64,000 nucleotides of DNA from an uncultured Caulobacterales bacterium (GCA_947503715.1 CANNER010000004.1:310001-374000), one strand, 5' to 3'; positions 9,484-19,034 are shown, counted from the stretch's first letter. Notes: a model not told the origin generated them from the letters alone. A program made the numbers and translations.

Positions 9484-11151
9484 TTAAGTCAGGGTCGTTG
9501 CAGAAATATCGAACAGATCCGCCATGACGGATTCAGTTGTCGGCCAGCGGCCCGCGCCTTTGCCGCGAATGCGATATTGATCGCCATCGTCGAAATCGAA
9601 AACGGCATGGGCTTCCTCGCCCTCGGCCTGTGCAATGAAATTATTCTTGGACAAGTCCTTGAGTTCCAGCGCGCTGGAGAAACCATTGCGGTCTTTCCAG
9701 ATATTCGCAACGCGTTTCCATGCGCCTTTGGCGGGCGCGTCGGGGGCGAAATTATCAATCGTGTCCTGCGGGATATTGTCCAGCCCAATCGTCTCACCAA
9801 ATCCCAGCAGCGCAATCAGGCGGATTTTCGCCGCCGCATCGGCGCCGCTGACATCACCTGACGGATCGGCCTCGGCAAAGCCCTTATCCTGCGCATCTTT
9901 GAGGGCTTCCGCATAAGACCGCCCTTTTGCGATTTCGTCGAGCATGTAATTCGTTGTGCCATTTAGCAGGGCTTGCACGCGGGTAATCCGGCCCGCTTCG
10001 CGTAGACACATTTCCAGCACGGGCATGCCGCCCCCCGCTGCCGAAGAAAAACGAAGCTGGGATTTATGCGTCACCGCGAAATCGAGCAGGTCCTGCCCCC
10101 CTGCCGCAATCGCCTGTTTATTGGCGGACACAACATGGACGCCGTTTTCCAGCATGGTCTTGGTGTGAGAGAGCGCAGGTTCAACACCGCCCGAGACGTC
10201 AATGAACACATCCGGTTTTGCGGCGAGTAGCGCGTCAAAATCTGTTGCGAGAAGCTCAGGCTTATACCCTTGATCAATATATTTATCCGGCGAACGTACC
10301 ATGACCTTAACGATCTCGAACTGATCCGCATGCGCCTTCACACGGCGGAACACACCGCCGCCAACGACGCCCAGACCCATCATCGCAATCTTCAACTTTT
10401 GCGGCGACGGCGCAATTTTCATCGCACCTGTCGTCGGACCAACACGTGTGTAAGACGGCAGGCCGGGCGTCCCGACGCGGAACGGCACTTGCTGTTTCCG
10501 CGCAAAACCGAGCGCGCGCGGCGCGATGAGCGGCCCTGCGACGCGGGTCGCGTCGTCCCAGCTAATCTCCTCATAGCGTTTGGCCTCAGGATTGGATTTA
10601 GGGTCGACCTCGTAAATCCCGTCGACATCTTTGAGCAATACCGCTTCGACATCCAGTTGGTCGGCCACATAAAGCGCCGTCAAATCCGCCCCGCCATCGC
10701 CTAGCAACACCGCACGGTCTTTTTCACCAATGGCAACAAAGCCCGGCATGACGACGATATCGTGATCTTTCAAATCCTGTAGCAATTGCGGTGTGTCCAA
10801 TCCGGTCAGGCGGGCCTCTGTAAAGGAGCCTTCCGCCGTCAATCCCAAATCCCGCGCTTGCCGGACAAAAGCGGGCGCGCCGATCCGTTCCAGCGCCAGT
10901 GCCAGCAGTGCAGCCGAGCGACGTTCGCCGAGCTGTAAGAGTTCCGGCAGGTTTTTCGCCTCGCCCTCCGGCCCTATGCGCCGCGCTTCCGCCATCAGGA
11001 CATCCGTCTGGTCGCCCTGCGCAGATGTCACAGCGACAACGTTCTGTCCCTGACGATAATGACGGTAAATCTCGGACGCGGCCTGCGTATAGTCTTCAAG
11101 CGAATTGAGGACGCTATGGCCGAAATTTAGAACGATAACCGGAACGGGCAT
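9484..11151 (-). CDS. hom: Homoserine dehydrogenase with N-terminal degenerate aspartokinase-like domain
   Basis: 555 residues. Residues 1-240 follow an amino-acid-kinase fold: GDGGADLTALYVADQL stands where aspartokinases have GRGGSDTTA, then LLKDVDGIYEVDPK. The normally invariant N-terminal KFGGTS is replaced by NFGHSV, so the catalytic Lys and the Gly pair are altered. Residues 250-555 are homoserine dehydrogenase: MMGLGVVGGGVF (NADP site), SANKQAIAAGG, LNGTTNYMLDEI, and FAEADPSGDVSGADAAAK with the catalytic Asp and Lys. No ACT domain is visible, unlike ThrA or MetL. Homoserine dehydrogenase makes homoserine for Met, Thr and Ile, which suits the met and ilv operons nearby. Kinase activity is doubtful. 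The start was chosen to begin the kinase beta-strand (MPVPVIVLNFG). Confidence 0.9.
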   Translation of the reverse strand: MPVPVIVLNFGHSVLNSLEDYTQAASEIYRHYRQGQNVVAVTSAQGDQTDVLMAEARRIGPEGEAKNLPELLQLGERRSAALLALALERIGAPAFVRQARDLGLTAEGSFTEARLTGLDTPQLLQDLKDHDIVVMPGFVAIGEKDRAVLLGDGGADLTALYVADQLDVEAVLLKDVDGIYEVDPKSNPEAKRYEEISWDDATRVAGPLIAPRALGFARKQQVPFRVGTPGLPSYTRVGPTTGAMKIAPSPQKLKIAMMGLGVVGGGVFRRVKAHADQFEIVKVMVRSPDKYIDQGYKPELLATDFDALLAAKPDVFIDVSGGVEPALSHTKTMLENGVHVVSANKQAIAAGGQDLLDFAVTHKSQLRFSSAAGGGMPVLEMCLREAGRITRVQALLNGTTNYMLDEIAKGRSYAEALKDAQDKGFAEADPSGDVSGADAAAKIRLIALLGFGETIGLDNIPQDTIDNFAPDAPAKGAWKRVANIWKDRNGFSSALELKDLSKNNFIAQAEGEEAHAVFDFDDGDQYRIRGKGAGRWPTTESVMADLFDISATTLT

Positions 11152-11220
11152 GATTGTGTCTCGTATTAATAAGCAACGCGGGCTATGCGGCCCGCCCGCA
11201 GCTGTCAATTGGAGACCTTT

Positions 11221-11604
11221 ATGTCAGACCCCGATTTTGGCCCCCTACCGCAGGATGGTTCGATCTGGCCACGCCTTTGGCGGGGCATGAAATTGCGCTG
11301 TCCCCGCTGTGGCGTGGGAAAACTGTTCAAGTCTTACCTGAAACCCGTAGAAACCTGTTCGAACTGTGAAAAGCAGTGGAGCCATGTCCGCGCCGACCTC
11401 GCCCCGGCCTGGGCGGCGATGACGATTGCCGCGCATCTGGTTGTGCTGATCTGGCATTTCTTTTTCTGGAATACGGGGATGTCGACCTGGATGTTGATTG
11501 CTCTACTCTGCGGTCTCGCCACTGCGATCGCCCTCATTGCCCTGCCGCCGATGAAGGGCTTATTTATGGCGATTATCTGGGCGAAGGGCACGACGGATAG
11601 TTAA
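11221..11604 (+). CDS. DUF983 zinc-ribbon membrane protein
   Basis: 127 residues. An N-terminal zinc ribbon has two CxxC pairs (CPRCGVGKLF and CSNC, about 20 residues apart). Two transmembrane helices follow (about residues 60-82 and 86-108). This is the DUF983 family, common in alphaproteobacteria and sometimes encoded near cytochrome oxidase assembly genes; its biochemical role is not established. It is divergent from the homoserine dehydrogenase fusion gene, with about 70 nt between the two starts. Confidence 0.85.
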   Translation: MSDPDFGPLPQDGSIWPRLWRGMKLRCPRCGVGKLFKSYLKPVETCSNCEKQWSHVRADLAPAWAAMTIAAHLVVLIWHFFFWNTGMSTWMLIALLCGLATAIALIALPPMKGLFMAIIWAKGTTDS

Positions 11605-11676
11605 ATGGCATGATAAATGCCCCGTTTAAACTATGCCGTCCTATTTTGGACCGCAGGGACTTAACGGGAGCTGACC

Positions 11677-12645
11677 ATGGCAGTCTTCAATAATCGCGCG
11701 GGCAATAATACCTTTCGGGGTACGGAGCCCAATTACGATCAGGTCAATTTTTACGGCGCATTGGAGGATTACACCTTCCGCATGAATGCGGATGGCTCAA
11801 TTCGCGTTATTGAAAGTGGTGTCGCGGTGGACAGGTTGATTTCAATCGAAGGCCTATGGTTCGGCGGAGAGCAAGCATGGTATTCCATGGAAGATGCGCT
11901 ACGCCTGACGACGGACCGTCCATTTGTAGATGCAGCAGGCGTTTTGACGGGAACGCTGGGACGGGATGTCCTGCGCGGAACGGATGGGGTCTCTGACACA
12001 TTTTACGGCAATCGCGGCAATGACCGGATTATCGGCGGCGGGGATGAATATGACCAAGTCGAATATGATGGCGAACTGATCGAATATACATTTATAGAGC
12101 GCGCCAATGGATCACTGGTCGTGCGCCACCCGACTTGGGGGCAGGATGTCTTGACCGATATTGACGGTTTCTGGTTCACCCGCGAAGGCGCGTGGTATTC
12201 CGTCGAGGACGCGATTGCGATCACGGCGGACCTGCCGCGTTTCCGATTAGACGCCGATAATGTCCTGAACGGCACACCGTGGAATGATGTCATGCGGGCA
12301 GAAGCTGGCGGTACGAACTTCTATGGCGGGACGGGAGATGATATCTATCGCGGCCTCGCCAACAGCTATGACCAAGTGAATTATGACGGCGATTTTGACG
12401 ACTATACCGTCACGTCCAATGCGAATGGGTCTGTCACACTCAGCCATGATGTCTGGGGCAGTGATACACTCTTCGATATTGACGGGCTCTATTTTAACGG
12501 CCCGAATGGTGGCTGGATGAGTGTGGCGCAGGCGCAAGGCTCAAATGTTCAAACGGCGGTCGCGCCCATCAATTATGATCTGGACGCCGAAATTTTGCAG
12601 ATTGCCGAAATAGAGTTTGATCTGAATATAGACATCGCGCTCTAA
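11677..12645 (+). CDS. Three-repeat Gly/Asp-rich protein, probably secreted (RTX-related)
   Basis: 322 residues made almost wholly of three tandem units of about 90 residues. Each unit carries a 'YDQVnYdGeledYTf' strand pair, a 'NGS.v' turn, a 'D.L.dIDGlwF' strand and a 'W.S.edA' helix. Between units sit short Gly/Asp pieces such as FYGNRGNDRIIGG and FYGGTGDD, which resemble hemolysin-type calcium-binding nonapeptides. There is no N-terminal signal peptide, so if exported it would use a type I system through its C-terminus, which is acidic and aliphatic. The repeat pattern and isolated position suggest an extracellular structural or adhesive protein. Function is not recognised beyond that. 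Confidence 0.75.
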   Translation: MAVFNNRAGNNTFRGTEPNYDQVNFYGALEDYTFRMNADGSIRVIESGVAVDRLISIEGLWFGGEQAWYSMEDALRLTTDRPFVDAAGVLTGTLGRDVLRGTDGVSDTFYGNRGNDRIIGGGDEYDQVEYDGELIEYTFIERANGSLVVRHPTWGQDVLTDIDGFWFTREGAWYSVEDAIAITADLPRFRLDADNVLNGTPWNDVMRAEAGGTNFYGGTGDDIYRGLANSYDQVNYDGDFDDYTVTSNANGSVTLSHDVWGSDTLFDIDGLYFNGPNGGWMSVAQAQGSNVQTAVAPINYDLDAEILQIAEIEFDLNIDIAL

Positions 12646-12683
12646 CGCTTGACGCGGCAAGGCTTGCCGCGCATATCGCCTAA

Positions 12684-12787
12684 CATCATCAAGACCAACG
12701 GAGGGACAGGCCCTGTGATGTTGGGGCAACCCCATTTATTGGACGGTGCCAAATCCTGCAACTTGCAAGGCAAGCGGCGAAGATGAG
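12684..12787 (+). promoter_or_regulatory. SAM riboswitch (SAM-I / S-box type aptamer) upstream of metX
   Basis: The core motifs appear in canonical order and spacing: GGAGGGACAGGCCC (from about 12700), GGGGCAACCCC (from 12723), GGTGCCAAATCCTGC (from about 12745). The flanks close as a P1 stem, with TCATC at 12686-12690 pairing with GATGA at 12782-12786. These are the conserved SAM-binding junction elements of the SAM-I clan. Downstream, 12788-12845 has no U-tract terminator but contains C-rich pieces before the metX Shine-Dalgarno AAAGG, so control of translation is more likely than attenuation. High S-adenosylmethionine would lower expression of metX and the genes coupled to it. Confidence 0.9.
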
Positions 12788-12845
12788 GAAAAGCGGCACG
12801 GCCCGCCCCCTCCCCTTCACCTCAGTCTGCGATGGAAAGGCGATC

Positions 12846-13799
12846 ATGGCATCAGGCCACGACATAGAGATTGATCTCGGCACGCATGTATTGGAACGCG
12901 GCTGTGACATCGTCGATGATGTCGTGCGCGGTCGTGTCTATGGCAATCCTGAGGGACCTGTTATCGTCGTGCTCGGCGGAATTTCCGCAACGCGTTTCGT
13001 CTGTGATGGCGGGAAATTAGACCGGGGTTGGTGGTCGCGCTTGGTCCGCGCAGGCGGTGCGATTGACCTCAACCGGTTCAAAGTCATCGGCTATGATTTT
13101 GCGCCCAATGATGGCGGGCTGGCTTGTCCGGAAACTATCACAACAACGGACCAAGCCGCGCGGTTAAAAGCCCTCCTCGACAGTCAGAACATCGAATTCG
13201 TCGCCGCCATTATCGGCAGTTCCTATGGCGGCATGTGCGCCCTTGCATTCGCCCGCGACTATCCTGACGCGGTTGAGACTCTCTGCATCATCGGCGCAGC
13301 CCATCGCCCTTATCCCATTGGCGTCGGCTGGCGCGGGATACAGCGCCGCTTGGTCCGTTTAGGACTGGATGCCGGACAACCGGAAGCCGGCCTAAAACTC
13401 GCCCGTGAGCTTGCCATGACGACCTACCGCACACCCGAAGAATTCGCGGATCGTTTCGACCTCGAAGAGACCGCCAAGGGGCGCTTCGACATTTGCGATT
13501 ATCTCGGCAGTCGCGGCGATGTCTTTGCCGCCAATATGGACGCGAGGCGCTTCCTCGCCCTCAGTGAGTCCATCGACCTACACCGCGTCGAGCCAGAAAG
13601 TATCACAACGCCAACCCTCCTGATGACAGCTATCTCAGACCAACTCGCGCCTTTGCCAGATATGCGGGAATTGCGGGATAGGCTCGGCGGGAAGAGCGAG
13701 CTCTACACGTTCACGTCGCTCTACGGCCATGATGCGTTCCTGAAGGAATATGACGCGATGGACCCGAGATTGGCAGAATTTTGTAACGGCCTAGTGTAG
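12846..13799 (+). CDS. metX: Homoserine O-succinyltransferase, MetX-type alpha/beta hydrolase
   Basis: 317 residues from the ATG at 12846, which has AAAGG six bases upstream; an in-frame ATG at 12783 lies inside the riboswitch and is rejected. The alpha/beta-hydrolase nucleophile elbow is IIGSSYGGMCAL, with the acidic residue in ISDQLAPL and the terminal His in YGHDAFLKE. MetX-type enzymes acylate homoserine with acetyl- or succinyl-CoA. Succinylation is inferred because the partner gene encodes a MetB-like cystathionine gamma-synthase, and because proteobacterial MetX proteins of this short type (MetXS) usually use succinyl-CoA. It is the first gene after the SAM riboswitch. Confidence 0.88.
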   Translation: MASGHDIEIDLGTHVLERGCDIVDDVVRGRVYGNPEGPVIVVLGGISATRFVCDGGKLDRGWWSRLVRAGGAIDLNRFKVIGYDFAPNDGGLACPETITTTDQAARLKALLDSQNIEFVAAIIGSSYGGMCALAFARDYPDAVETLCIIGAAHRPYPIGVGWRGIQRRLVRLGLDAGQPEAGLKLARELAMTTYRTPEEFADRFDLEETAKGRFDICDYLGSRGDVFAANMDARRFLALSESIDLHRVEPESITTPTLLMTAISDQLAPLPDMRELRDRLGGKSELYTFTSLYGHDAFLKEYDAMDPRLAEFCNGLV

Positions 13800-13800
13800 G

Positions 13801-14064
13801 ATGGAGATAATATTTTCTATATTTGAGATAATAATTAAAAAGAGAAGCTATAGATCTCTTTTCGTATTTTTCTTAGCTTTGTATGTCTCGCTGTCTATTT
13901 ATGCGTTTGTAAGTGGCGTCTTTGAGGATGAATCATTGTCGCAAGTCTTTAAGGTCCTAGCTCCCATTTGCTTGGTCTTATCTGCATTTGGAGCAGCAGC
14001 TTGGAAATTTGTGACGTGGAGAGCACGTCAAAGCTTTGAATATTATCAGGGTAAACAAAAATGA
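13801..14064 (+). CDS. Small two-TM membrane protein 1 of the met operon (unknown)
   Basis: 87 residues beginning 1 nt after the metX stop (TAGGATG), so it is translationally coupled. Two hydrophobic helices (about 18-38 and 50-70) are joined by a short acidic loop (SGVFEDESLSQ). The N-terminus is basic (KKRSYR) and the tail is polar and Lys/Gln-rich. It is visibly richer in A+T than metX and metB, hinting at later arrival. No family was recognised. It is the first of three similar-sized genes squeezed between metX and metB with no intergenic space. Confidence 0.7.
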   Translation: MEIIFSIFEIIIKKRSYRSLFVFFLALYVSLSIYAFVSGVFEDESLSQVFKVLAPICLVLSAFGAAAWKFVTWRARQSFEYYQGKQK

Positions 14065-14336
14065 GAGCACTCATTAGTTTCCTCTGGCTGACAGTTCGCT
14101 GTGTCACCTTTCTCTGGATGATAATCACAACTATCATTCTTATACTCTTTGCTGTTGGGACTGAAGCGGAAGGTTATAGCTGGGCTGAGCGTCTTCAAAT
14201 TGCGGCCCTTTATGCCGGATATGCTGCTGTTATTTTTGGGTTATTATTGGCGGTATGGATTTTCTATCGGACATGGAAATCTAATCAAAGAAATCGAAAA
14301 ATTCTGTCAAAGCGACAAAGTCTAAAAGAGCGATAA
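14061..14336 (+). CDS. Small two-TM membrane protein 2 of the met operon (unknown)
   Basis: 91 residues. It overlaps the preceding gene by four bases (ATGA), a classic coupling arrangement. A first long hydrophobic helix (about residues 5-32) is followed by an EAEGYSWAERLQ loop, a second helix (about 46-70) and a strongly basic tail (KSNQRNRKILSKRQSLKER). This places the tail in the cytoplasm by the positive-inside rule. It is A+T-rich like its neighbours. No known family was recognised. Membership in the riboswitch-controlled transcript suggests, but does not show, a link to methionine physiology. Confidence 0.68.
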   Translation: MRALISFLWLTVRCVTFLWMIITTIILILFAVGTEAEGYSWAERLQIAALYAGYAAVIFGLLLAVWIFYRTWKSNQRNRKILSKRQSLKER

Positions 14337-14599
14337 TGTTGAATCAATTAGGACAAATGCTTTCAAAAAGCTCGAAATTATTTTTCTGGCTTCTTCTATG
14401 CCTGACAATAATTTTACTGATTATCACTCTCTGTTGGAGGCTAAGCGGATATGAGCCGAATGGTGCAGTCGGAATTGTTGTAATCGCTTTATTTTTCGGG
14501 GCACTCATTTCTGGAACAGTTATTATAGTTCTTTACGCAATTTCCCGCTCTTTCAATTTCGCTTATAAATCTGACCCTGATTGGAAGTCTGATGACTGA
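14336..14599 (+). CDS. Small two-TM membrane protein 3 of the met operon (unknown)
   Basis: 87 residues. Its ATG shares one base with the stop of the previous gene (TAATG), and its 3' end overlaps the metB start by eight bases. Two hydrophobic helices (about 15-35 and 44-70) surround a short polar loop (RLSGYEPNGAV). The tail ends in an acidic DPDWKSDD. The metB Shine-Dalgarno (GGAAG) lies inside the last codons, so translation of this gene probably affects metB. It was not recognised as any named family; composition is A+T-rich. Confidence 0.68.
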   Translation: MLNQLGQMLSKSSKLFFWLLLCLTIILLIITLCWRLSGYEPNGAVGIVVIALFFGALISGTVIIVLYAISRSFNFAYKSDPDWKSDD

Positions 14600-15740
14600 C
14601 CCCAAAACCAAAATCGTCCAAGCGCAGATCGGCGCTGACCCCGCCCATGGCTCGGTTCCGCCGCCGCTCTATCTCTCCTCGACCTATCTCTGGCCCAGCC
14701 CGTCGGAGAAGGGCATTTATGATTATGGGCGGACGAATAATCCGAACCGCGACGGATTGGCCGAAACGCTGGCCGAGTTAGATGGCGGCGCGGGAGCGGT
14801 TGTCACATCTTCGGGGATGTCTGCGCTCGACCTAACGCTGAACTTGATTCAGGCGGATGACCTCGTGATTGCGCCGCATGATTGTTATGGCGGAACGCAC
14901 CGCCTGCTGACGCACCGCGCGGAACAAGGTCGCATTCGTGTCGAGTTTATAGATCAATCGGATGAAAAGGCTTTACAAGCCGCCCTCGCGAAATCACCTG
15001 CCCTCGTCATGATAGAGAGCCCATCAAATCCCCTGATGCGGGTCGTGGATGTAAAGGCGATCTGTGCGGCCGTGAAAGCTGCAGGCGCGATCAGTGTCGT
15101 CGACAACACATTCCTTTCGCCCCTCCGCTTGCGCCCGTTCGACCTCGGTGCGGATATCGCGGTGCAATCGACGACGAAATATATCAATGGCCATAGCGAT
15201 ATTATTGGCGGCTGCGTTGTGGCGAAATCGGAAGACCACGCCGAAAAACTCGCTTGGTGGGCGAATTGTACGGGCGTCACGGCGAGCGCCTTTGACTGTC
15301 ACCAGACCCTGCGCGGATTGCGGACCCTAGCCCTGCGCCTCGACGCGGCGGAAGCCAATGCGACCGCGATAGCAAAATTCCTCGACACGCAGTCACAGGT
15401 CAAAACGGTTTACTCGCCCGCTCTCCCCTCGCACCCGCAATATAAGATCATCCAAGCCCAACAATCCGGACCCGGTGCGATGCTATCTTTCGAGATAGAG
15501 GGCGGCTTGGACGCGGCCACGCAGTTCTGCGAAGCCCTCTCCATCTTCAAACTCGCGGCCTCGCTCGGCGGTGTCGAGAGTCTCATCTGTGTACCTGAGA
15601 CCATGACCCATCGCGGCATGGCGGAATCTGCGCGGCGCGAAGCTGGAATTAGCGACGGTTTGCTGCGTCTTTCCGTAGGTATCGAAGCAATAGACGACCT
15701 TTTGGCCGATTTGACGAAAGGATTTTCTGCCGTTTCATAA
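14592..15740 (+). CDS. metB: Cystathionine gamma-synthase (O-succinylhomoserine thiol-lyase)
   Basis: 382 residues of the Cys/Met metabolism PLP family. The PLP lysine is in QSTTKYINGHSD, with phosphate-binding SSGMSALDL upstream and the family block VVDNTFLSPLRLRPF. Segments such as APHDCYGGTHRLL, SPSNPLMRVVD and ESLGGVESLI-like ASLGGVESLIC track E. coli MetB closely, more than MetZ or MetC. It condenses O-succinylhomoserine with cysteine to give cystathionine. It is the last gene of the riboswitch-led transcript and overlaps the third small membrane protein gene. No terminator was recognised immediately after it. Confidence 0.92.
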   Translation: MTDPKTKIVQAQIGADPAHGSVPPPLYLSSTYLWPSPSEKGIYDYGRTNNPNRDGLAETLAELDGGAGAVVTSSGMSALDLTLNLIQADDLVIAPHDCYGGTHRLLTHRAEQGRIRVEFIDQSDEKALQAALAKSPALVMIESPSNPLMRVVDVKAICAAVKAAGAISVVDNTFLSPLRLRPFDLGADIAVQSTTKYINGHSDIIGGCVVAKSEDHAEKLAWWANCTGVTASAFDCHQTLRGLRTLALRLDAAEANATAIAKFLDTQSQVKTVYSPALPSHPQYKIIQAQQSGPGAMLSFEIEGGLDAATQFCEALSIFKLAASLGGVESLICVPETMTHRGMAESARREAGISDGLLRLSVGIEAIDDLLADLTKGFSAVS

Positions 15741-15816
15741 TTTTGCGACTTATATTGACTGCAGACTGACCCAATTTTCCGCAGTTGACGCAAATTTTTC
15801 GCTTGAGGGTGAGCGC

Positions 15817-15845
15817 TTGACTCGTTAACCGACACTCGCTTTAAG
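15817..15845 (+). promoter_or_regulatory. Possible promoter for the ilv leader
   Basis: A TTGACT hexamer (15817-15822) is followed after 17 bases by TTTAAG (15840-15845). This would place transcription start at about the leader ATG, although the second hexamer also overlaps the leader's Shine-Dalgarno AAGGA. The spacing is ideal but the -10 match is poor, so the real start may lie further upstream in 15741-15816, where no better pair was found. Confidence 0.3.
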
Positions 15846-15852
15846 GATAAAT

Positions 15853-16002
15853 ATGAACCCGTATCAGGATAACGAGATAAAAGTGAAAGTTGCGACGCGT
15901 CAGCAGACGGTCTCCAACGACGCCGTCCTCATCGGCGGGCTGCTTCTTCTCATTCTTGTATCGGTCGTCGTCCTTATCGGGCGACCTGCGGGACTTATGT
16001 GA
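15853..16002 (+). CDS. ilv operon leader peptide rich in Leu, Val and Ile
   Basis: A 49-codon reading frame with a good ribosome site (AAGGA, five bases before ATG). It starts MNPYQDNEIKVKVATRQQ. Residues 25-42 read VLIGGLLLLILVSVVVLI, that is, 15 branched-chain residues out of 18, and the frame ends GRPAGLM just before an intrinsic terminator. This is the layout of ilv/leu attenuators, where ribosomes stall on Leu/Val/Ile codons when the charged tRNAs are scarce. The downstream genes are exactly the Ile/Val/Leu pathway. The hydrophobic run could alternatively be a membrane helix of a true small protein. The terminator and the gene context favour a leader. Confidence 0.85.
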   Translation: MNPYQDNEIKVKVATRQQTVSNDAVLIGGLLLLILVSVVVLIGRPAGLM

Positions 16003-16025
16003 AGGAAACATTCCTAGCATGAACC

Positions 16026-16054
16026 ACCCGCTCCGAGAGGAAGCGGGTTTTTTT
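16026..16054 (+). terminator. Attenuator terminator before ilvD
   Basis: ACCCGCT (16026-16032) pairs with AGCGGGT (16042-16048), followed directly by a run of seven T (16048-16054). Its left arm CCCGC (16027-16031) can instead pair with GCGGG (15988-15992) near the end of the leader frame, giving a candidate antiterminator. A further hairpin inside the leader (15967-15973 with 15979-15985) lies on the Val/Leu codons. Ribosome position would choose between these forms. Confidence 0.85.
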
Positions 16055-16077
16055 ATGTTTGGGACTTGGGATTGAAT

Positions 16078-17742
16078 ATGTCGAAACGAAGTGATGCCAT
16101 CGTCAAAGGACCCAGCCGCGCCGCCGCACGGGCGATGTTGCGTGCCACGGGTATGGATGACGAAAATTTTGAAGGCCCAATCATCGCCCTGTTCAATACA
16201 TGGACGAATATGGGGCCGTGCAACATGGACCTCGATAAGCTGGCCGTTCCCGTCCGTGCCGGTATCCGTGCTGCTGGGGGCACGCCCGTCGATTTCAATT
16301 CAATCGCCGTCAGTGACGGTATCACGATGGGCAGTGAGGGTATGCGCGCCTCCCTGATGTCCCGCGAAGTCATTTGCGATTCCATTGAACTGGCCGTGAA
16401 GGGTCACTCTTTGGACGGCGTGATTATTCTCGTGGCCTGTGACAAAACAATTCCGGCGGCGGGTATGGCGCTCGCGCGGATGAATATTCCCGGCGTTGTC
16501 CTTTATGGCGGCTCCATCATGCCCGGCCATCACAAGGGCAAAGACCTGTCCGTGCAGGACGTGTTTGAAGCCGTCGGCGCCTGTGCCGCAGGTATTATTG
16601 ACGACGCGGAATTAAAAGAGATTGAGAAAGCCGCCTGCCCCGGTGCGGGTGCCTGTGGCGGTCAATTCACGGCCAATTCCATGGCCATGGCCATGACCTT
16701 TCTCGGCCTCTCCCCCATGGGTGCGAATGACGTGCCCGCGATTGATGAAGACAAACATAAGAGCGCCTACCGCGCCGGACAAATTGTCGTCGATTGTGTG
16801 AAAGAAAACCGTCTGCCCCGCACGATGATCACACAGAAATCCCTGATGAATGCCGCGATCGCACTCTCCGCGACGGCGGCCTCGACCAATGCGATTTTGC
16901 ATCTCCTCGCCATTGCGAGTGAGGCCGAAGTCGAAGGGTTCGAGATTGATGCCTTTGATACAATCTCCCGCTCTACACCCGTCATTGGCGATCTGAAGCC
17001 TGGCGGCAAATATATGGCCTTTGACCTTTACGCGGCTGGCGGATCAGGCCTGATCGGGCAGCGCCTCGTTGAAGCGGGAATGATTGACGATCAGCCGACT
17101 GTGACCGGCCGCAGCCTGTTTGAAGAAATTCTCGATGCCAAAGAGACTGACGGTCAAGACGTCGTTCGTACATTTGACGACCCCGTAAAATCACGCGGCG
17201 GCTACGGCATTCTTTATGGTGACCTCGCGCCGGAAGGTTGCGTCGTGAAATTGGCCGGACATGGCGCGCTCTTCTTTGAGGGCACGGCCCGCGTGTTCGA
17301 ATCCGAGGAAGCCTGTTTCGAAGTCGTGCAAAATAATGGAATCAAAAAAGGCGATGTCGTCATCATCCGCAATGAAGGTCCCGCAGGCGGCCCCGGTATG
17401 CGGGAAATGCTCGGCGTGACAGCCGCCCTCGTCGGACAAGATCTTGCCGATCATGTTGCTCTTATCACGGACGGCCGTTTCTCCGGCGCGAGCTACGGCT
17501 TTGTCATAGGTCACGTCGCCCCCGAAGCGGCGCATGGCGGCCCCATCGCCCATGTCCGCGACGGCGATAAAATCACGATTGATGTTGAGGCGCAGACGAT
17601 CAATGTCGCGGCTGACCTCGCGGAACGGGCCAAAAGCTGGACGCCACCTACGCCCAAATATCCCTCCGGCGCATATGCCAAATTCGCCAAACTCGTCGGC
17701 TCCGCGTCCAAAGGCGCGATTACCTCTTTCCCATTTAAATAA
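16078..17742 (+). CDS. ilvD: Dihydroxy-acid dehydratase
   Basis: 554 residues, normal length. Iron-sulfur cluster and active-site blocks are intact: [33 protein letters not shown], and the C-terminal [19 protein letters not shown]. It dehydrates dihydroxyisovalerate and dihydroxymethylvalerate to the 2-keto acids that precede Val/Leu and Ile. The ATG at 16078 is chosen over an upstream in-frame TTG. It is the first structural gene after the attenuator, 23 nt past the T-run, so its transcription should depend on the leader. ilvC follows after 30 nt. Confidence 0.97.
   Translation: MSKRSDAIVKGPSRAAARAMLRATGMDDENFEGPIIALFNTWTNMGPCNMDLDKLAVPVRAGIRAAGGTPVDFNSIAVSDGITMGSEGMRASLMSREVICDSIELAVKGHSLDGVIILVACDKTIPAAGMALARMNIPGVVLYGGSIMPGHHKGKDLSVQDVFEAVGACAAGIIDDAELKEIEKAACPGAGACGGQFTANSMAMAMTFLGLSPMGANDVPAIDEDKHKSAYRAGQIVVDCVKENRLPRTMITQKSLMNAAIALSATAASTNAILHLLAIASEAEVEGFEIDAFDTISRSTPVIGDLKPGGKYMAFDLYAAGGSGLIGQRLVEAGMIDDQPTVTGRSLFEEILDAKETDGQDVVRTFDDPVKSRGGYGILYGDLAPEGCVVKLAGHGALFFEGTARVFESEEACFEVVQNNGIKKGDVVIIRNEGPAGGPGMREMLGVTAALVGQDLADHVALITDGRFSGASYGFVIGHVAPEAAHGGPIAHVRDGDKITIDVEAQTINVAADLAERAKSWTPPTPKYPSGAYAKFAKLVGSASKGAITSFPFK

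Positions 17743-19030
<1,288 letters not shown>

Positions 19031-19034
<4 letters not shown>

Noticed and set aside
12783-12845. Upstream start for metX
   Set aside because: It falls in the P1 stem of the riboswitch; the ATG at 12846 has a Shine-Dalgarno and matches MetX length.
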